DNA from: Eggerthella timonensis | GTDB lineage: Bacteria > Actinomycetota > Coriobacteriia > Coriobacteriales > Eggerthellaceae | Length of the DNA: 64,000 nt | NCBI RefSeq assembly: GCF_900184265.1 | Contig: NZ_FXXA01000002.1 | Span: 186,001-250,000 of the forward strand | Direction of reading: 5' to 3' | Shown: positions 9,042-17,719 of the stretch, piece after piece | Numbering within the stretch: the stretch's first letter is position 1 | Layout of the letters: each line of letters opens with the position of its first letter | Translations under genes and position numbers: made by a program | The notes under the pieces: generated by a model | Seen by the model: the letters and a program-made list of their open reading frames with translations, nothing else | Told to the model about the DNA's origin: nothing | The model's database searches: none

Positions 9042-11704
9042 CACGCCCTCCCCTCCAAGAACCTCCGCTCGAATTCGTCTTCGGGCAGCGGGCGACCGAA
9101 CAGGAAGCCCTGGATGTAGTCGAGCCCCATGCCGCCCACCACCTCGTACTCCGCATCGGTTTCCACGCCTTCGAGGCACACGCTGATGCCCACGGCGTGG
9201 CACAGCTCCACCACGAACTTGATGAACGTGGCATCGAACGTGCTCGTTTGGATGTCGCGGATGAACGCCCGGTCGATTTTCACGATATCGGCGGGCGAAG
9301 TCTTCAGCACGCCCAGCGACGAGTACCCCGTGCCGAAATCGTCCATAGCCACGCGCACGCCCTGCATGCGCAGCTGATCGAACAGCTGATGCGTGGCCTG
9401 CGCATCGTCGGCAAAACGGCTCTCGGTCATCTCCACGACGAGGCTATCGGGAGGCAGCCCCGCCTCGTGCAGCGTGTCGACGATGAGCGGGGCCAGACCT
9501 TCTTCGTCGAGCTGGCGATACGACAGGTTCACGCTCATGGTGAAGGACGGGATCGCCTTGCGCCATCGCTTGCACGTGTCCACCGCATGCTGCAGCACCC
9601 ACGTGCCCATCGGCACGATGAGGCCGCTCTCTTCGAGGAGGGGGATGAACTCGAGCGGCGACAGATCGCCGTACGCGTCGCAGCGCCAGCGCGCGAGCGC
9701 CTCGGCGCCCACGACGCGCCCCGTCGCGGCTTCCACCTGGGGCTGGTAGCACAGGCTGAACCCCTTGAAACCGTTTTCCACGCTGTCGCGCAGCAGCTCC
9801 ATGAGCTCGAGCTCGCGTACGCGCTCGGCCAGGATGGGCTGTGAGAAGTTCACGCAGCGCTTCTTGCCGTGCCCCTTCGCGTACTCCAGGGCGTAGTTGG
9901 CGTACTTGACGAGGCTCTCGTAGGTCTCGGCATCGACAGGATATTGCGCGATGCCGCCGGACAGCGTGCAGTAGAACTTGCGCCCTTCGTGGTCGTGCTG
10001 TCGCTGGAACATACCGCCTAGCTGGGCGTACGCCCCTCGCAGCACGTTGACGTCGTCGTTGACGATCACCGCGAACTCATCGCCGTCGAGACGGTACACG
10101 CGCGCCTCCTCGGGCAGCGCGCTCTGAATGCGCTGCGCCACGAACCGGATGACTTCGTCGCCGAACGCGCGGTCGTAGCGGTCGTTGATGTGCCGCAAGT
10201 CGTCGATGCCCAGCATCATGAGGCTCATCGGCTCGTTCGGCATCGTCTCGATGCGACGACGTACGTCGTCTTCGAACTCGAACTTGTTGAACAGGCCGGT
10301 CAGCGGATCGACTTTGCTCTTCTTGCCAAGGTTCGCGATGAACCCGGCGAACAGCAGCGGCTTGCCTCCCGCGTCGAGGATGAGCCGACCGCGGCACCGC
10401 AGCCGCACCCACTCGCCCTTGCGGTTGATGGCGCGGTACTCCACCCAATGACGCGTGGTGCGCGCATCGGCTATTTCCTGGTTCGATTCGAGGAACACCT
10501 GCTTGTCGTCGGGATGCACCTTCGAACCCCACACGGCCGCCGCGTTCTCCACCACTTCGGAGGGCAGGTCGAACTCCTCCACCATCGCGCGCGGATAGCG
10601 GAACACGCCGGTTCTCATGTTGCATACGTAAAGATAGTCGTCGGTGCTCTCGACGAGCGCGTCGTACAGCTTGCCCTCCTCGTACGAGAACGCGCGAGGA
10701 TCGACCGACACGCCTTTGCCCGATTGCTCGGAGCTGATCAGCTCGTTGATGTTGCGGTCGATATGGTAGCGGCGCTTCTCCTCGTACATGCGCTGGTCGG
10801 CCAAGGCCAGCACCTCGTACACCTCGAGCGGCGCTTCCGGATCGACCTCCGCGATGCCAAAGCAGAAGCCCATGTCGTACGGAGGATCGGTACGGCGGGG
10901 GATCGCGGTGAGCGACCGGCGAGCGTGCTCGACCTTCGCACGCGTCGAGGCCGCATCGCCCAGGAACACGCACACGAACTCGTCGCCGCTCAGACGGAAC
11001 CCGTAGTCGTTCGGCCCGAACTCGCTGCGCAGGGCGTTCGCGGCCGAGCGGATGAGATAGTCACCCTCGGCGTGTCCGTACTGGTCGTTGACGTCCTTCA
11101 AGCGGTTGATGTCGTACAGCACGATGGACACGTCCTCGCCCTCGACTGCGGCGCGCGCGAGCGAGATGGCCAAGCGATCCTTGCCGGCGCGGCGACTCAT
11201 CATGCCGGTCAGCTCGTCGGTGTTCGCCGACACAAGCGCCGTGATGTCCACCGACTGCTGCAGGTGCACGCGCGAGCCGTCGACCCACTCGACCAAGCTG
11301 TCGTAATTGCGATACGTGCGGCCCGTCACCGGGCTTTCTTCGTCCCACTCCACCAACGGCGTCTCGTCGCCGCAGCTCAAAAGCTCGTCTACGGGACAGA
11401 ACGCGCACCGCTCAGTCAAGCCGCGCTGCAGCACCTGCCAGCACGTCTTGCCTTCGGGGTTCTCCACGCCGTAATCGTGCTTCATGAACCCGTTCATGTA
11501 GAGGATCTTGTCGGTTTCGGGGTCGGTCACGTAAATGCTCGTGCGCATGCCCTCCAACACGGTGTCGAACACGAAGCGGTGCAGATCGGTCACGCCGTCG
11601 CTTCGACCATCGGCAGTCGACGGCGCATCGTGACGCATCACCGGAGCCATCTCGCCCGGCCGTTCGTCCGACGCAGACGATTGCTCGGAATCGCACTCGC
11701 TCAT
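9041..11704 (-). CDS. PAS-GGDEF-PAS-GGDEF-EAL cyclic-di-GMP signalling protein
   Basis: An 887-residue soluble protein with two diguanylate-cyclase-type domains and one phosphodiesterase-type domain. Order: a PAS-like sensor at about 40-170 with a Cys-containing insert (RCAFCPVDELLSCG); GGDEF-1 at about 170-330 with the motif SGDEF; a second PAS at about 350-470; GGDEF-2 with DGDEF; then EAL with the start EALARW and the metal-site signature DDFGTGYSSL. Both GGDEF motifs lack the first Gly, so cyclase activity is uncertain. The EAL residues look intact, favouring a net phosphodiesterase. No membrane helix is visible. ATGA overlap with rlmD and TGATG overlap with tilS place it in a housekeeping operon. 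Confidence 0.92.
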   Translation of the reverse strand: MSECDSEQSSASDERPGEMAPVMRHDAPSTADGRSDGVTDLHRFVFDTVLEGMRTSIYVTDPETDKILYMNGFMKHDYGVENPEGKTCWQVLQRGLTERCAFCPVDELLSCGDETPLVEWDEESPVTGRTYRNYDSLVEWVDGSRVHLQQSVDITALVSANTDELTGMMSRRAGKDRLAISLARAAVEGEDVSIVLYDINRLKDVNDQYGHAEGDYLIRSAANALRSEFGPNDYGFRLSGDEFVCVFLGDAASTRAKVEHARRSLTAIPRRTDPPYDMGFCFGIAEVDPEAPLEVYEVLALADQRMYEEKRRYHIDRNINELISSEQSGKGVSVDPRAFSYEEGKLYDALVESTDDYLYVCNMRTGVFRYPRAMVEEFDLPSEVVENAAAVWGSKVHPDDKQVFLESNQEIADARTTRHWVEYRAINRKGEWVRLRCRGRLILDAGGKPLLFAGFIANLGKKSKVDPLTGLFNKFEFEDDVRRRIETMPNEPMSLMMLGIDDLRHINDRYDRAFGDEVIRFVAQRIQSALPEEARVYRLDGDEFAVIVNDDVNVLRGAYAQLGGMFQRQHDHEGRKFYCTLSGGIAQYPVDAETYESLVKYANYALEYAKGHGKKRCVNFSQPILAERVRELELMELLRDSVENGFKGFSLCYQPQVEAATGRVVGAEALARWRCDAYGDLSPLEFIPLLEESGLIVPMGTWVLQHAVDTCKRWRKAIPSFTMSVNLSYRQLDEEGLAPLIVDTLHEAGLPPDSLVVEMTESRFADDAQATHQLFDQLRMQGVRVAMDDFGTGYSSLGVLKTSPADIVKIDRAFIRDIQTSTFDATFIKFVVELCHAVGISVCLEGVETDAEYEVVGGMGLDYIQGFLFGRPLPEDEFERRFLEGRA

Positions 11705-12969
11705 CGTTCGCTCCTTTCGGGGGCATCCTCTCCGCGCTCGACGAGCGCGATCGTTTCGATGTGATCGGTATGCGGGAACATGTCCACCGGCTGCACCGCG
11801 CGCACAACGTAGCCCTGCTTCCGCAGAAAGGCCAGGTCGCGCACGTGCGTTTCAGGGTTGCACGAGATGTACACGATACGCTGCGGGGCCAGCGCGGCGG
11901 CGGAGGCGAGGAACTCCTCGCTCGACCCTGCGCGCGGAGGATCCATGAGCAGCACGTCCACGGCCTCGCCCGCAGCGGCGCGCTCGCGCATGAACGCGCC
12001 CGCATCGCCCACCACGAACCGCGCGTTCTCCACGCCGTTGTGCTTGGCGTTCTCGCGCGCATCCCGCACGGCCGATGCCACCGTGTCCACGCCGATCACC
12101 TGCTTCGCACCGTGCTTGGCCGCCACGAGCCCGATGGTGCCCGTGCCGCAGTAGGCGTCGATGGCGCACTCGGTGCCGGTGAAGCCCGCCAATTCGATTG
12201 CACGCTCGTACAGCACTTCGGTCTGCGCTGCGTTCACCTGGTAAAACGATTGCGACGAGATGCGGAAGCTCAACCCGCACAGCTTGTCCAAGATGAAGCC
12301 CGGGCCGTACAGGGTTTGCTCCCTCTCGCCGAGGATCACGTTGGTCTGCCGCTCGTTCACGTTCTGTACGACCGACGTGATGCGCGGACAGCGTCTCGCG
12401 AGCTCGCGGCAGAACGCCCGCGACGCGGGAAACGTGCGGCCGTTCGTCACGAGCGTGACGAGGATCTCGCCGCTCGTGTGGCCGACGCGCACCACGGCGT
12501 GGCGGAGGAACCCCGAGCCCGCGTCCTCGCGGTACGGCTCGATGCCGAAGCGCCCCATGAGATCGCGCACGGCGCGGATGATGCGCTTGGCCTCCTCGTT
12601 CTCGATGAGGCAGCCGTCGGTGGGCACGATGCGATGCGACCCTGCCGCGTACATGCCGCAGAGGATTTCGCGGCGCGGCTTCTGACCGCGCTTCGCCGTT
12701 CCCTGCAACTTGCGCCCGGGCGCGTAGGGGGACACCACCTTGTTGCGGTAGTGGAAGGGTTCGTCCATGCCGATGATGGGCCGCAGCGCGGCGGCGTCGG
12801 CCACATCGGCGAACAGGTCGGCTACGCGGGCGTCCTTGCGCGCGAGCTGCTTGTCGTACGGGACGCTGACGTGCTGGCACGCTCCGCATTCGCGCTCGAC
12901 GGGGCATGCAGGCGCCTTCGACGCGGGACGCTTTGCGTGCCGCGCGCTACCAGACGAGGAATTTGGCAT
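11701..12969 (-). CDS. rlmD: 23S rRNA (uracil-5)-methyltransferase, RlmD/RumA type
   Basis: SAM-dependent methyltransferase making 5-methyluridine in 23S rRNA. The N-terminal FeS motif CPVERECGAC gives the C-x5-C-x2-C spacing. The SAM fold shows AIDAYCGTGTIGLVAAKHG, with DLLLMDPPR-like residues (VDVLLMDPPRAG) after it. The catalytic Cys lies in VYISCNPETHVRDL and the general base in IETIALVER. Length is 422 residues. ATG 12969 follows GGAGCATC and overlaps the end of the GntR gene by 23 bases. RlmD and RlmC cannot be separated with certainty by eye. Confidence 0.92.
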   Translation of the reverse strand: MPNSSSGSARHAKRPASKAPACPVERECGACQHVSVPYDKQLARKDARVADLFADVADAAALRPIIGMDEPFHYRNKVVSPYAPGRKLQGTAKRGQKPRREILCGMYAAGSHRIVPTDGCLIENEEAKRIIRAVRDLMGRFGIEPYREDAGSGFLRHAVVRVGHTSGEILVTLVTNGRTFPASRAFCRELARRCPRITSVVQNVNERQTNVILGEREQTLYGPGFILDKLCGLSFRISSQSFYQVNAAQTEVLYERAIELAGFTGTECAIDAYCGTGTIGLVAAKHGAKQVIGVDTVASAVRDARENAKHNGVENARFVVGDAGAFMRERAAAGEAVDVLLMDPPRAGSSEEFLASAAALAPQRIVYISCNPETHVRDLAFLRKQGYVVRAVQPVDMFPHTDHIETIALVERGEDAPERSER

Positions 12970-13597
12970 TGTCGATGCTCCAATGTACGTCGCGAATGAA
13001 CCGTTGCAGCTCTTCTCCGTCGCGCTGCTCGAAGAGCCTGACGATTTCGGCATGCTCCTCGTTCGCCTTGCGCAGCAGGCCGTCGAGCTCGTCCTCGCGG
13101 ACGTTGGCGTACTCTCGCTTCATAAAGTAACGGTTCATCTGGTGAATCAGACCTACAAGATGCGAGTTTCCGCACTTGCGCACGTAGCAATCGTGGAAAT
13201 CGTGCTGCAGGTCGTCGTATTTCTTGAAGAGGCCTTTCTCGATGGCCAGCTGCATAGAGCCGTGGAGGAATTGCAGCTGCGCGATGTCGTCCTCGGTCAT
13301 CTCGTCCACGGCAAGTAGCGCGGCGCGGCCGTCGAGCGGCCCGATGATCTCCACGATCTCGCGGGCGCTGTCCTCCGTCACGCGCTTGACGTAGAAGCCC
13401 TTGCGCGGAACGTTCTCGAGGTAGCCGTCGGCGGCGAGCTGGATGAGCGCCTCGCGGACGGGCGTGCGGCTCACGCCGAGCGCGTCGCATATCTGCTGCT
13501 CGCTGATCTTGTGGTCGTCGGCGAGGGTGCCGCCGTCGATAAGGTCGACGATGTGGTTGTACACATGGTCCTTGAGCGATCGGTACTCGTTCGTCAT
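12947..13597 (-). CDS. GntR/FadR-family transcriptional regulator (FCD domain)
   Basis: 216 residues. The N-terminal winged helix shows ISEQQICDALGVSRTPVREALIQL, the textbook GntR recognition helix, followed by GYLENVPRKGFYVK. The C-terminal helical FCD domain carries metal/ligand histidines (HDFHD and later EEHAEIV). ATG 13597 begins MTNEYRSLK; longer in-frame starts lie in non-conserved sequence. A dyad TGTATACCAATATACC at 13626-13641 is just upstream. Nearly the same dyad overlaps the promoter of the dimethylargininase gene at 13981, so self-control and control of that gene are likely (inference). Confidence 0.9.
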   Translation of the reverse strand: MTNEYRSLKDHVYNHIVDLIDGGTLADDHKISEQQICDALGVSRTPVREALIQLAADGYLENVPRKGFYVKRVTEDSAREIVEIIGPLDGRAALLAVDEMTEDDIAQLQFLHGSMQLAIEKGLFKKYDDLQHDFHDCYVRKCGNSHLVGLIHQMNRYFMKREYANVREDELDGLLRKANEEHAEIVRLFEQRDGEELQRFIRDVHWSIDNAKFLVW

Positions 13598-13625
13598 ATC
13601 ATCCGCCTGGGTCGTGCCGCCATCG

Positions 13626-13641
13626 TGTATACCAATATACC
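13626..13641. promoter_or_regulatory. candidate GntR operator, regulator side
   Basis: TGTATACCAATATACC, half-sites TGTATA/TATACC, 29 bases upstream of the GntR start. It matches the site at 13909-13923 apart from one extra central base. Confidence 0.65.
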
Positions 13642-13719
13642 ACAAGCGCCGCGGCGCGTTCGCGCGCGACCCCGCTCGGCGCGCACGCATCTGTTGCGCT
13701 CGCTCCTGCGCTTCCGGCA

Positions 13720-13781
13720 CGCATCTTCGCCCGAAACACACGCTTGGGGGCTGTTTTGCGTGTGTTTCGGGCGAAGATGCG
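13720..13781. repeat. 23-bp perfect hairpin, 16-base loop
   Basis: Bases 13720-13742 and 13759-13781 are exact reverse complements. The loop reads CTTGGGGGCTGTTTTG. It lies between divergent promoters, where no terminator is expected. It could be a minimal relative of the palindromic elements or a barrier between the two transcription units. Confidence 0.7.
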
Positions 13782-13903
13782 CTGTGCGCGCATGGCTCTC
13801 GCCACGCCGGAGGGCGTTCGCGAGTCCCGTACGCTTGCGAAAACCGGAAGGCGGGATCCCTGGGGACACTTTTTAACAATTCCGAAAAACTTCCCGCTCT
13901 CCC

Positions 13904-13932
13904 TTGATTGTATACAATATACAGAATACAAT
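13904..13932 (+). promoter_or_regulatory. promoter with overlapping GntR operator
   Basis: -35 TTGATT (13904-13909), 17-base spacer, -10 TACAAT (13927-13932). The dyad TGTATACAATATACA (13909-13923) fills the spacer, so bound repressor would block polymerase. Confidence 0.72.
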
Positions 13933-13980
13933 GTGCGGCATAGGAACGAACGGAAATAATCTCTACGAAAGGATTCCGTC

Positions 13981-14757
13981 ATGACCAAGTTCTCCAACGT
14001 CATCGTCCGCCGTCCCGCGAAGTCCATGGTCGAAGGCATCACCTCCGCCCCCGAGCTGGGCCAGCCCGATTACGAGAAGGCGCTCAAGCAGCACGACGAC
14101 TACATCGCGGCCCTCAAGGAGTGCGGCGTCGAAGTGACCGTCCTGCCGGCGCTTGAGCAGTTCCCCGACTCCTGCTTCGTCGAGGATCCCGCGGTCATCA
14201 CGCGCATGGGCGCCATCATCACGAACCCGGGCGCCGACAGCCGCAACGGCGAGAAGGACGAGATCGAGCCGGCCGTGCGCAAGTTCTTCGACGACGAGCA
14301 CGTGAAGCACATCGTGAGCCCCGGCACGCTCGACGGCGGCGACGTCATGATGGTGGGCGACCACTTCTACGTGGGCCAGTCCGCCCGCACCAACGAAGAG
14401 GGCATCCGCCAGTTCTGCGAGATCCTGGAAGGCTGGGGCCTCGAGGGCTCCGAGGTGAAGCTGGAGAAGGTGCTGCACCTCAAGACCGGCGTGAACTACC
14501 TGGAAGACGGCAACATGCTGGTGTCCGGCGAGTTCGTGACGAAGCCCGACTTCGAGCAGTACAACCGCATCGAGATCCCCGAGGACGAGGCCTACGCCGC
14601 GAACTGCATCTGGGTGAACGGCACCGTCATCGTGCCCGAGGGCTACCCCACCGTGCTGAAGGCCGTTCAGGACGCCGGCTACGAGACCATCACGGTCGAC
14701 ACGTCCGAGTATCGCAAGCTGGACGGCGGCCTGAGCTGCCTGTCGCTGCGCTTCTAA
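13981..14757 (+). CDS. dimethylargininase (DDAH)-like amidinohydrolase
   Basis: Member of the guanidino-group-modifying superfamily. DDAH hydrolyses methylated arginines to citrulline and methylamines; some bacterial relatives act on arginine itself. It has 258 residues, the usual DDAH size. The substrate/catalytic blocks are FPDSCFVEDPAVI, GTLDGGDVM, HLKTGVNYLEDGNML with the catalytic His, and the C-terminal nucleophile Cys in GGLSCLSLRF. The ribosome site is GAAAGGA. The APC transporter 258 bases downstream suggests an uptake-and-hydrolysis unit for arginine or methylarginine, possibly exchanging for citrulline or ornithine (inference). The GntR dyad at its promoter suggests substrate-dependent control. 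Confidence 0.88.
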   Translation: MTKFSNVIVRRPAKSMVEGITSAPELGQPDYEKALKQHDDYIAALKECGVEVTVLPALEQFPDSCFVEDPAVITRMGAIITNPGADSRNGEKDEIEPAVRKFFDDEHVKHIVSPGTLDGGDVMMVGDHFYVGQSARTNEEGIRQFCEILEGWGLEGSEVKLEKVLHLKTGVNYLEDGNMLVSGEFVTKPDFEQYNRIEIPEDEAYAANCIWVNGTVIVPEGYPTVLKAVQDAGYETITVDTSEYRKLDGGLSCLSLRF

Positions 14758-14763
14758 CCTGAC

Positions 14764-14882
14764 GGCTGATTGTGGCGACCGCCTAGCCGTTCAGAACCCT
14801 AGGACTTTCGCACACGGCCCGGAAGGCCGCTTAGCTCAAGCCCTCGGAACCTTCACGGCTATCCGACTCGCCACAATCAGCC
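14764..14882. repeat. candidate palindromic element copy 3b (119 bp)
   Basis: Ends GGCTGATTGTGGCGA (14764-14778) and its exact complement (14868-14882), then a short mismatch, then an inner 7-bp stem TAGCCGT/ACGGCTA. This outer stem, internal loop and inner stem order is the same as copy 1, which also contains TAGCCGTT. The apical part has a weak core match (AACCCTAGGAC). It lies between the DDAH-like gene and its probable transporter. Confidence 0.6.
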
Positions 14883-15014
14883 TGTCTCCCACTTTACTCA
14901 TTCGCCGCATACGGCGCGCTGCGGCACCTGCCCGGCGCGCCGCTTCATTTCCGACGCCGCACCTTGCCGTGCCGTGCGTCAGCATTCCCTGCAACCCCCT
15001 GGAAAGGAGGGGTT

Positions 15015-16517
15015 ATGTCGAGCGCTGTCTCTGAAACCCTTGACGGGAGCATCGCCGTCGGCGCGGGCGAATCCCGCGATAAAGGCCAGATCATCGATCC
15101 GAACGGCCTTGACCTGTTCCGCCTCACGATGATGGTGATCACGGCCAGCATCTGCGGAGGCATCTTCGCGCTGGCCGGCGACATGGCCGCTGGCGGCGCC
15201 AGCACCGGCGCCGTGCTCATCAGCTGGGCCATCTGCTTCGTCGGCGTGTTCTCGCTCATGATGTGCTTCAACGGGCTGTCGCAGGCCCGGCCCGACCTCA
15301 CCGGCGGCATCTACGCGTACGCGGCGGCAGGCTTCGGCGACTTCGTCGGGTTCAATTCCGCCTGGGGCTACTGGGTGTCGGCCTGCCTGTCGAACGTGTC
15401 GTTCGCCATTCTGCTGTTCTCGGCGCTCGGGTACTTCTTCCATCCGTTCGAGAGCGGCAACAACCTGCTGTCGTGCGTGTGCGCCTCGGCGTTCCTGTGG
15501 CTGCTCGTATGGCTCGTGTCGCGCGGCGTGAAAGAGGCAGCCGGCATCAACGTCGTCGTCACCATCGCGAAGCTCGTGCCGCTGGCGCTGTTCGTACTGT
15601 CCATCGCGCTGCTGGGGAAGTTCGATCCCGCCATCTTCATGGAGAACTTCTGGGGCGAGCCGGGCGGGCCCGACCTGGGACAGCAGATCGTCTCTACCAT
15701 GATCGCGCTCGTGTGGGTGTTCACCGGCATCGAGGGCGCCGTGGTCATCTCGGGGCGCGCAAAGTACGCTCGCGACGTGGGCCGCGCCACGGTCATCGGC
15801 TTCATCTCGGTGTTCGTGCTGTACCTCATCATCTCGCTCGAGAGCATGGGAGTCATGCCGCGCGCGCAGATGGCCGAGCTGGCCACGCCCTCGATGGCCG
15901 GCATCCTCGAGCATGCCATCGGCCCCGTCGGCGCGGGCATCGTGAACCTCGGCGTGGTGCTGTCGCTGCTGGGAGCGATGCTGGGCTACGTGATCATCGC
16001 AGCCGAGACGCCGTTCGAGGCCGCGCGCCAGGGCGTGTTCCCCAAGTCGTTCGCGCGCACGAACAAGAACGGCGCGCCCATCGTGACCGTGCTCATCTCG
16101 GCCGGCATCACGCAGCTGTTCCTCGTCGTGTCGGTGTTCTCGTCGTCCACGTACCAGTTCTTCTACGCGTGCGCCGTGTCCACCATCCTCATTCCCTACG
16201 TGTGCTCGGCGGCTTACTACATGAAGATCGCCTGGAAGCGCGAGCATCTGACTCCCGACCAGGTGAAGAAGGCGCGCGTGTTCGGCACCGTGGGCTTCGT
16301 GTACACGGTGTTCCTCGTGTGGGCGGCTGGGCTCGTGGGCATCATGATCACCACCATCCTGTTCGCCCCGGGCATCATCGTGTACGCCATGGGCCAGCGC
16401 GAGCGCGGCGAGAAGATCCTGCCGAACGCGGCGGACAAGGCCATCGCCGCCGTTATCGTGGTGCTCATGGTGGTGTCGATCGCCCTTATGGCCACCGGCA
16501 CGATCCAGGTGCTGTAG
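15015..16517 (+). CDS. APC-family amino acid transporter (arginine/ornithine antiporter-like)
   Basis: A 500-residue integral membrane protein with about 12-13 helices. The first helix carries the APC glycine-rich motif (ITASICGGIFALAGDMA). The block VFTGIEGAVVISGRAKYARDVGRAT matches ArcD/YdgI-type basic amino acid antiporters, as does the loop FEAARQGVFPKSFARTNKNGAPI. ATG 15015 sits 5 bases after AAAGGAGG. Context with the DDAH-like hydrolase supports arginine, methylarginine, citrulline or ornithine as substrates. The exact pair is unknown. Confidence 0.88.
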   Translation: MSSAVSETLDGSIAVGAGESRDKGQIIDPNGLDLFRLTMMVITASICGGIFALAGDMAAGGASTGAVLISWAICFVGVFSLMMCFNGLSQARPDLTGGIYAYAAAGFGDFVGFNSAWGYWVSACLSNVSFAILLFSALGYFFHPFESGNNLLSCVCASAFLWLLVWLVSRGVKEAAGINVVVTIAKLVPLALFVLSIALLGKFDPAIFMENFWGEPGGPDLGQQIVSTMIALVWVFTGIEGAVVISGRAKYARDVGRATVIGFISVFVLYLIISLESMGVMPRAQMAELATPSMAGILEHAIGPVGAGIVNLGVVLSLLGAMLGYVIIAAETPFEAARQGVFPKSFARTNKNGAPIVTVLISAGITQLFLVVSVFSSSTYQFFYACAVSTILIPYVCSAAYYMKIAWKREHLTPDQVKKARVFGTVGFVYTVFLVWAAGLVGIMITTILFAPGIIVYAMGQRERGEKILPNAADKAIAAVIVVLMVVSIALMATGTIQVL

Positions 16518-16522
16518 CGTTT

Positions 16523-16562
16523 CGGCCACCCGGCAGCTCGCGAGCGGGCTGCCGGGTGGCCG
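16523..16562 (+). terminator. hairpin terminator after APC transporter
   Basis: A 14-bp perfect stem CGGCCACCCGGCAG/CTGCCGGGTGGCCG with a 12-base loop, 5 bases after the stop codon. There is no strong T-run. Confidence 0.7.
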
Positions 16563-16662
16563 AGGTTTACGACTGCGTGACCGATGGACTCCCTGCCGAT
16601 TACAGCGTGGTATAGTGATGCGGTTATATCGTCGCACATCAGGAAACGTAAGGGAGCACGTC

Positions 16663-17034
16663 ATGAACTTCATCATCCGCTGGCTCGTCACCGCTATCGC
16701 CGTGGGCGTAGCCGTGTGGATCGTCCCCGGCATGGAACTGCTCGGCGGCTCGGATGCGTGGGTTGGCATCGCGATCTTCGGCCTCATCCTGTCGCTGGTC
16801 AACATCAGCGTCAAGCCCATCATGCAGGTGCTCAGCCTCCCCATCAGCGTGATCACGCTCGGCATTTTCTACCTCGTGGTGAACACGCTCATGCTGTACA
16901 TCGCCGCGTGGCTGGCGAACGGGATTTTCCAAGTGGGGCTCGTCATCGATTCGTTCGGCAGCGCGTTCGTCGCATCGATCGTCATCAGCATCGTATCGGC
17001 GCTGGTGAACGCACTCGTAGGCAACAAAGACTAG
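16663..17034 (+). CDS. small membrane protein, YvlD / phage holin 4 superfamily
   Basis: 123 residues with four hydrophobic segments and the family pattern IVPGM, LILSLVNISVKPIMQVLSLPISVITLGIFYLVVN. Function is not established; some homologues are linked to cell-envelope stress. The start follows AAGGGAG. A TATAGT box lies about 50 bases upstream. A strong terminator follows the gene. Confidence 0.88.
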   Translation: MNFIIRWLVTAIAVGVAVWIVPGMELLGGSDAWVGIAIFGLILSLVNISVKPIMQVLSLPISVITLGIFYLVVNTLMLYIAAWLANGIFQVGLVIDSFGSAFVASIVISIVSALVNALVGNKD

Positions 17035-17056
17035 CGCGCGGCTCCCAGGAGCCTCG

Positions 17057-17096
17057 AGCGGCACCGTCGGTTATTCGACGGTGCCGCTTTCGTTTT
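17057..17096 (+). terminator. rho-independent terminator
   Basis: A 13-bp stem AGCGGCACCGTCG/CGACGGTGCCGCT with a 6-base loop, followed by TTCGTTTT. Confidence 0.88.
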
Positions 17097-17226
17097 GCGT
17101 GAATTCTGGACGTGTGTTGCGCGGGCGACGCCAGGCAGCCGTACAATAGGCGCGACAAAATCGGGCGGATCGAGAGCGCTCGGCAGGGAGCCGCGCCCAT
17201 CCGCATACAGGTGAGGAACTCGAATC

Positions 17227-17715
17227 ATGGAACAGCTGACCGACGCCGCTTCGGGCGTCTCCGGGTGCGCGTGCGCGCCCTCTCCTAACGATGCCTCGTG
17301 GAGAGCGAAGGCCGGACGCGCCGGCAAACGCGGAGCTCGGCTCGTCGCACAGCTCGGCGTGATCGTGGCGGTGTACGCCGCAGGATGCGCCCTCGCCTCG
17401 ATATTGCCCATCCAGCTGCCGGGCAATATCGTGGGGATGGTGCTGCTGCTCGCGCTTCTGGGCACGGGCCTGCTGAAAGCTCGCCATGTGGGCGATGCCT
17501 GCGACTGCCTGCTCGACAACATGTCGCTGTTCTTCATCCCCGCCGGCGTAGCCATCATGGGATGCTTCTCCCTGCTCGAAGGCAATGCGGCGAAGTTCGC
17601 GCTCGTATGCGTGATCACCACGGTGCTCGTGTTCTTGGCGACCTCGTACACGGTGATGCTCGTGTCGCGACTGCTGAAGAAGCGCGACGCGCGCACGGCT
17701 GACGAGGAGGCGTAG
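17227..17715 (+). CDS. lrgA: LrgA/CidA-family holin-like membrane protein
   Basis: 162 residues, with four membrane segments after a hydrophilic Cys-containing N-terminus of about 35 residues. The hallmark LPIQLPGNIVGMVLLLALLGTGLLK and the block LLDNMSLFFIPAGVAIM identify the family. LrgA/CidA proteins modulate murein hydrolase activity or export small organic acids with LrgB. It lies 4 bases before lrgB, so the two are cotranscribed. A TACAAT box near 17142 may be its -10. Confidence 0.9.
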   Translation: MEQLTDAASGVSGCACAPSPNDASWRAKAGRAGKRGARLVAQLGVIVAVYAAGCALASILPIQLPGNIVGMVLLLALLGTGLLKARHVGDACDCLLDNMSLFFIPAGVAIMGCFSLLEGNAAKFALVCVITTVLVFLATSYTVMLVSRLLKKRDARTADEEA

Positions 17716-17719
17716 GCGC

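Larger units (their letters stand above)
13598..13980. promoter_or_regulatory. 383-bp divergent regulatory region, GntR gene / dimethylargininase gene
   Basis: Holds two matching dyads (13626-13641 and 13909-13923), a 23-bp perfect hairpin (13720-13781) and a well-formed rightward promoter (13904-13932). No protein-coding sequence is supported here. Confidence 0.75.
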
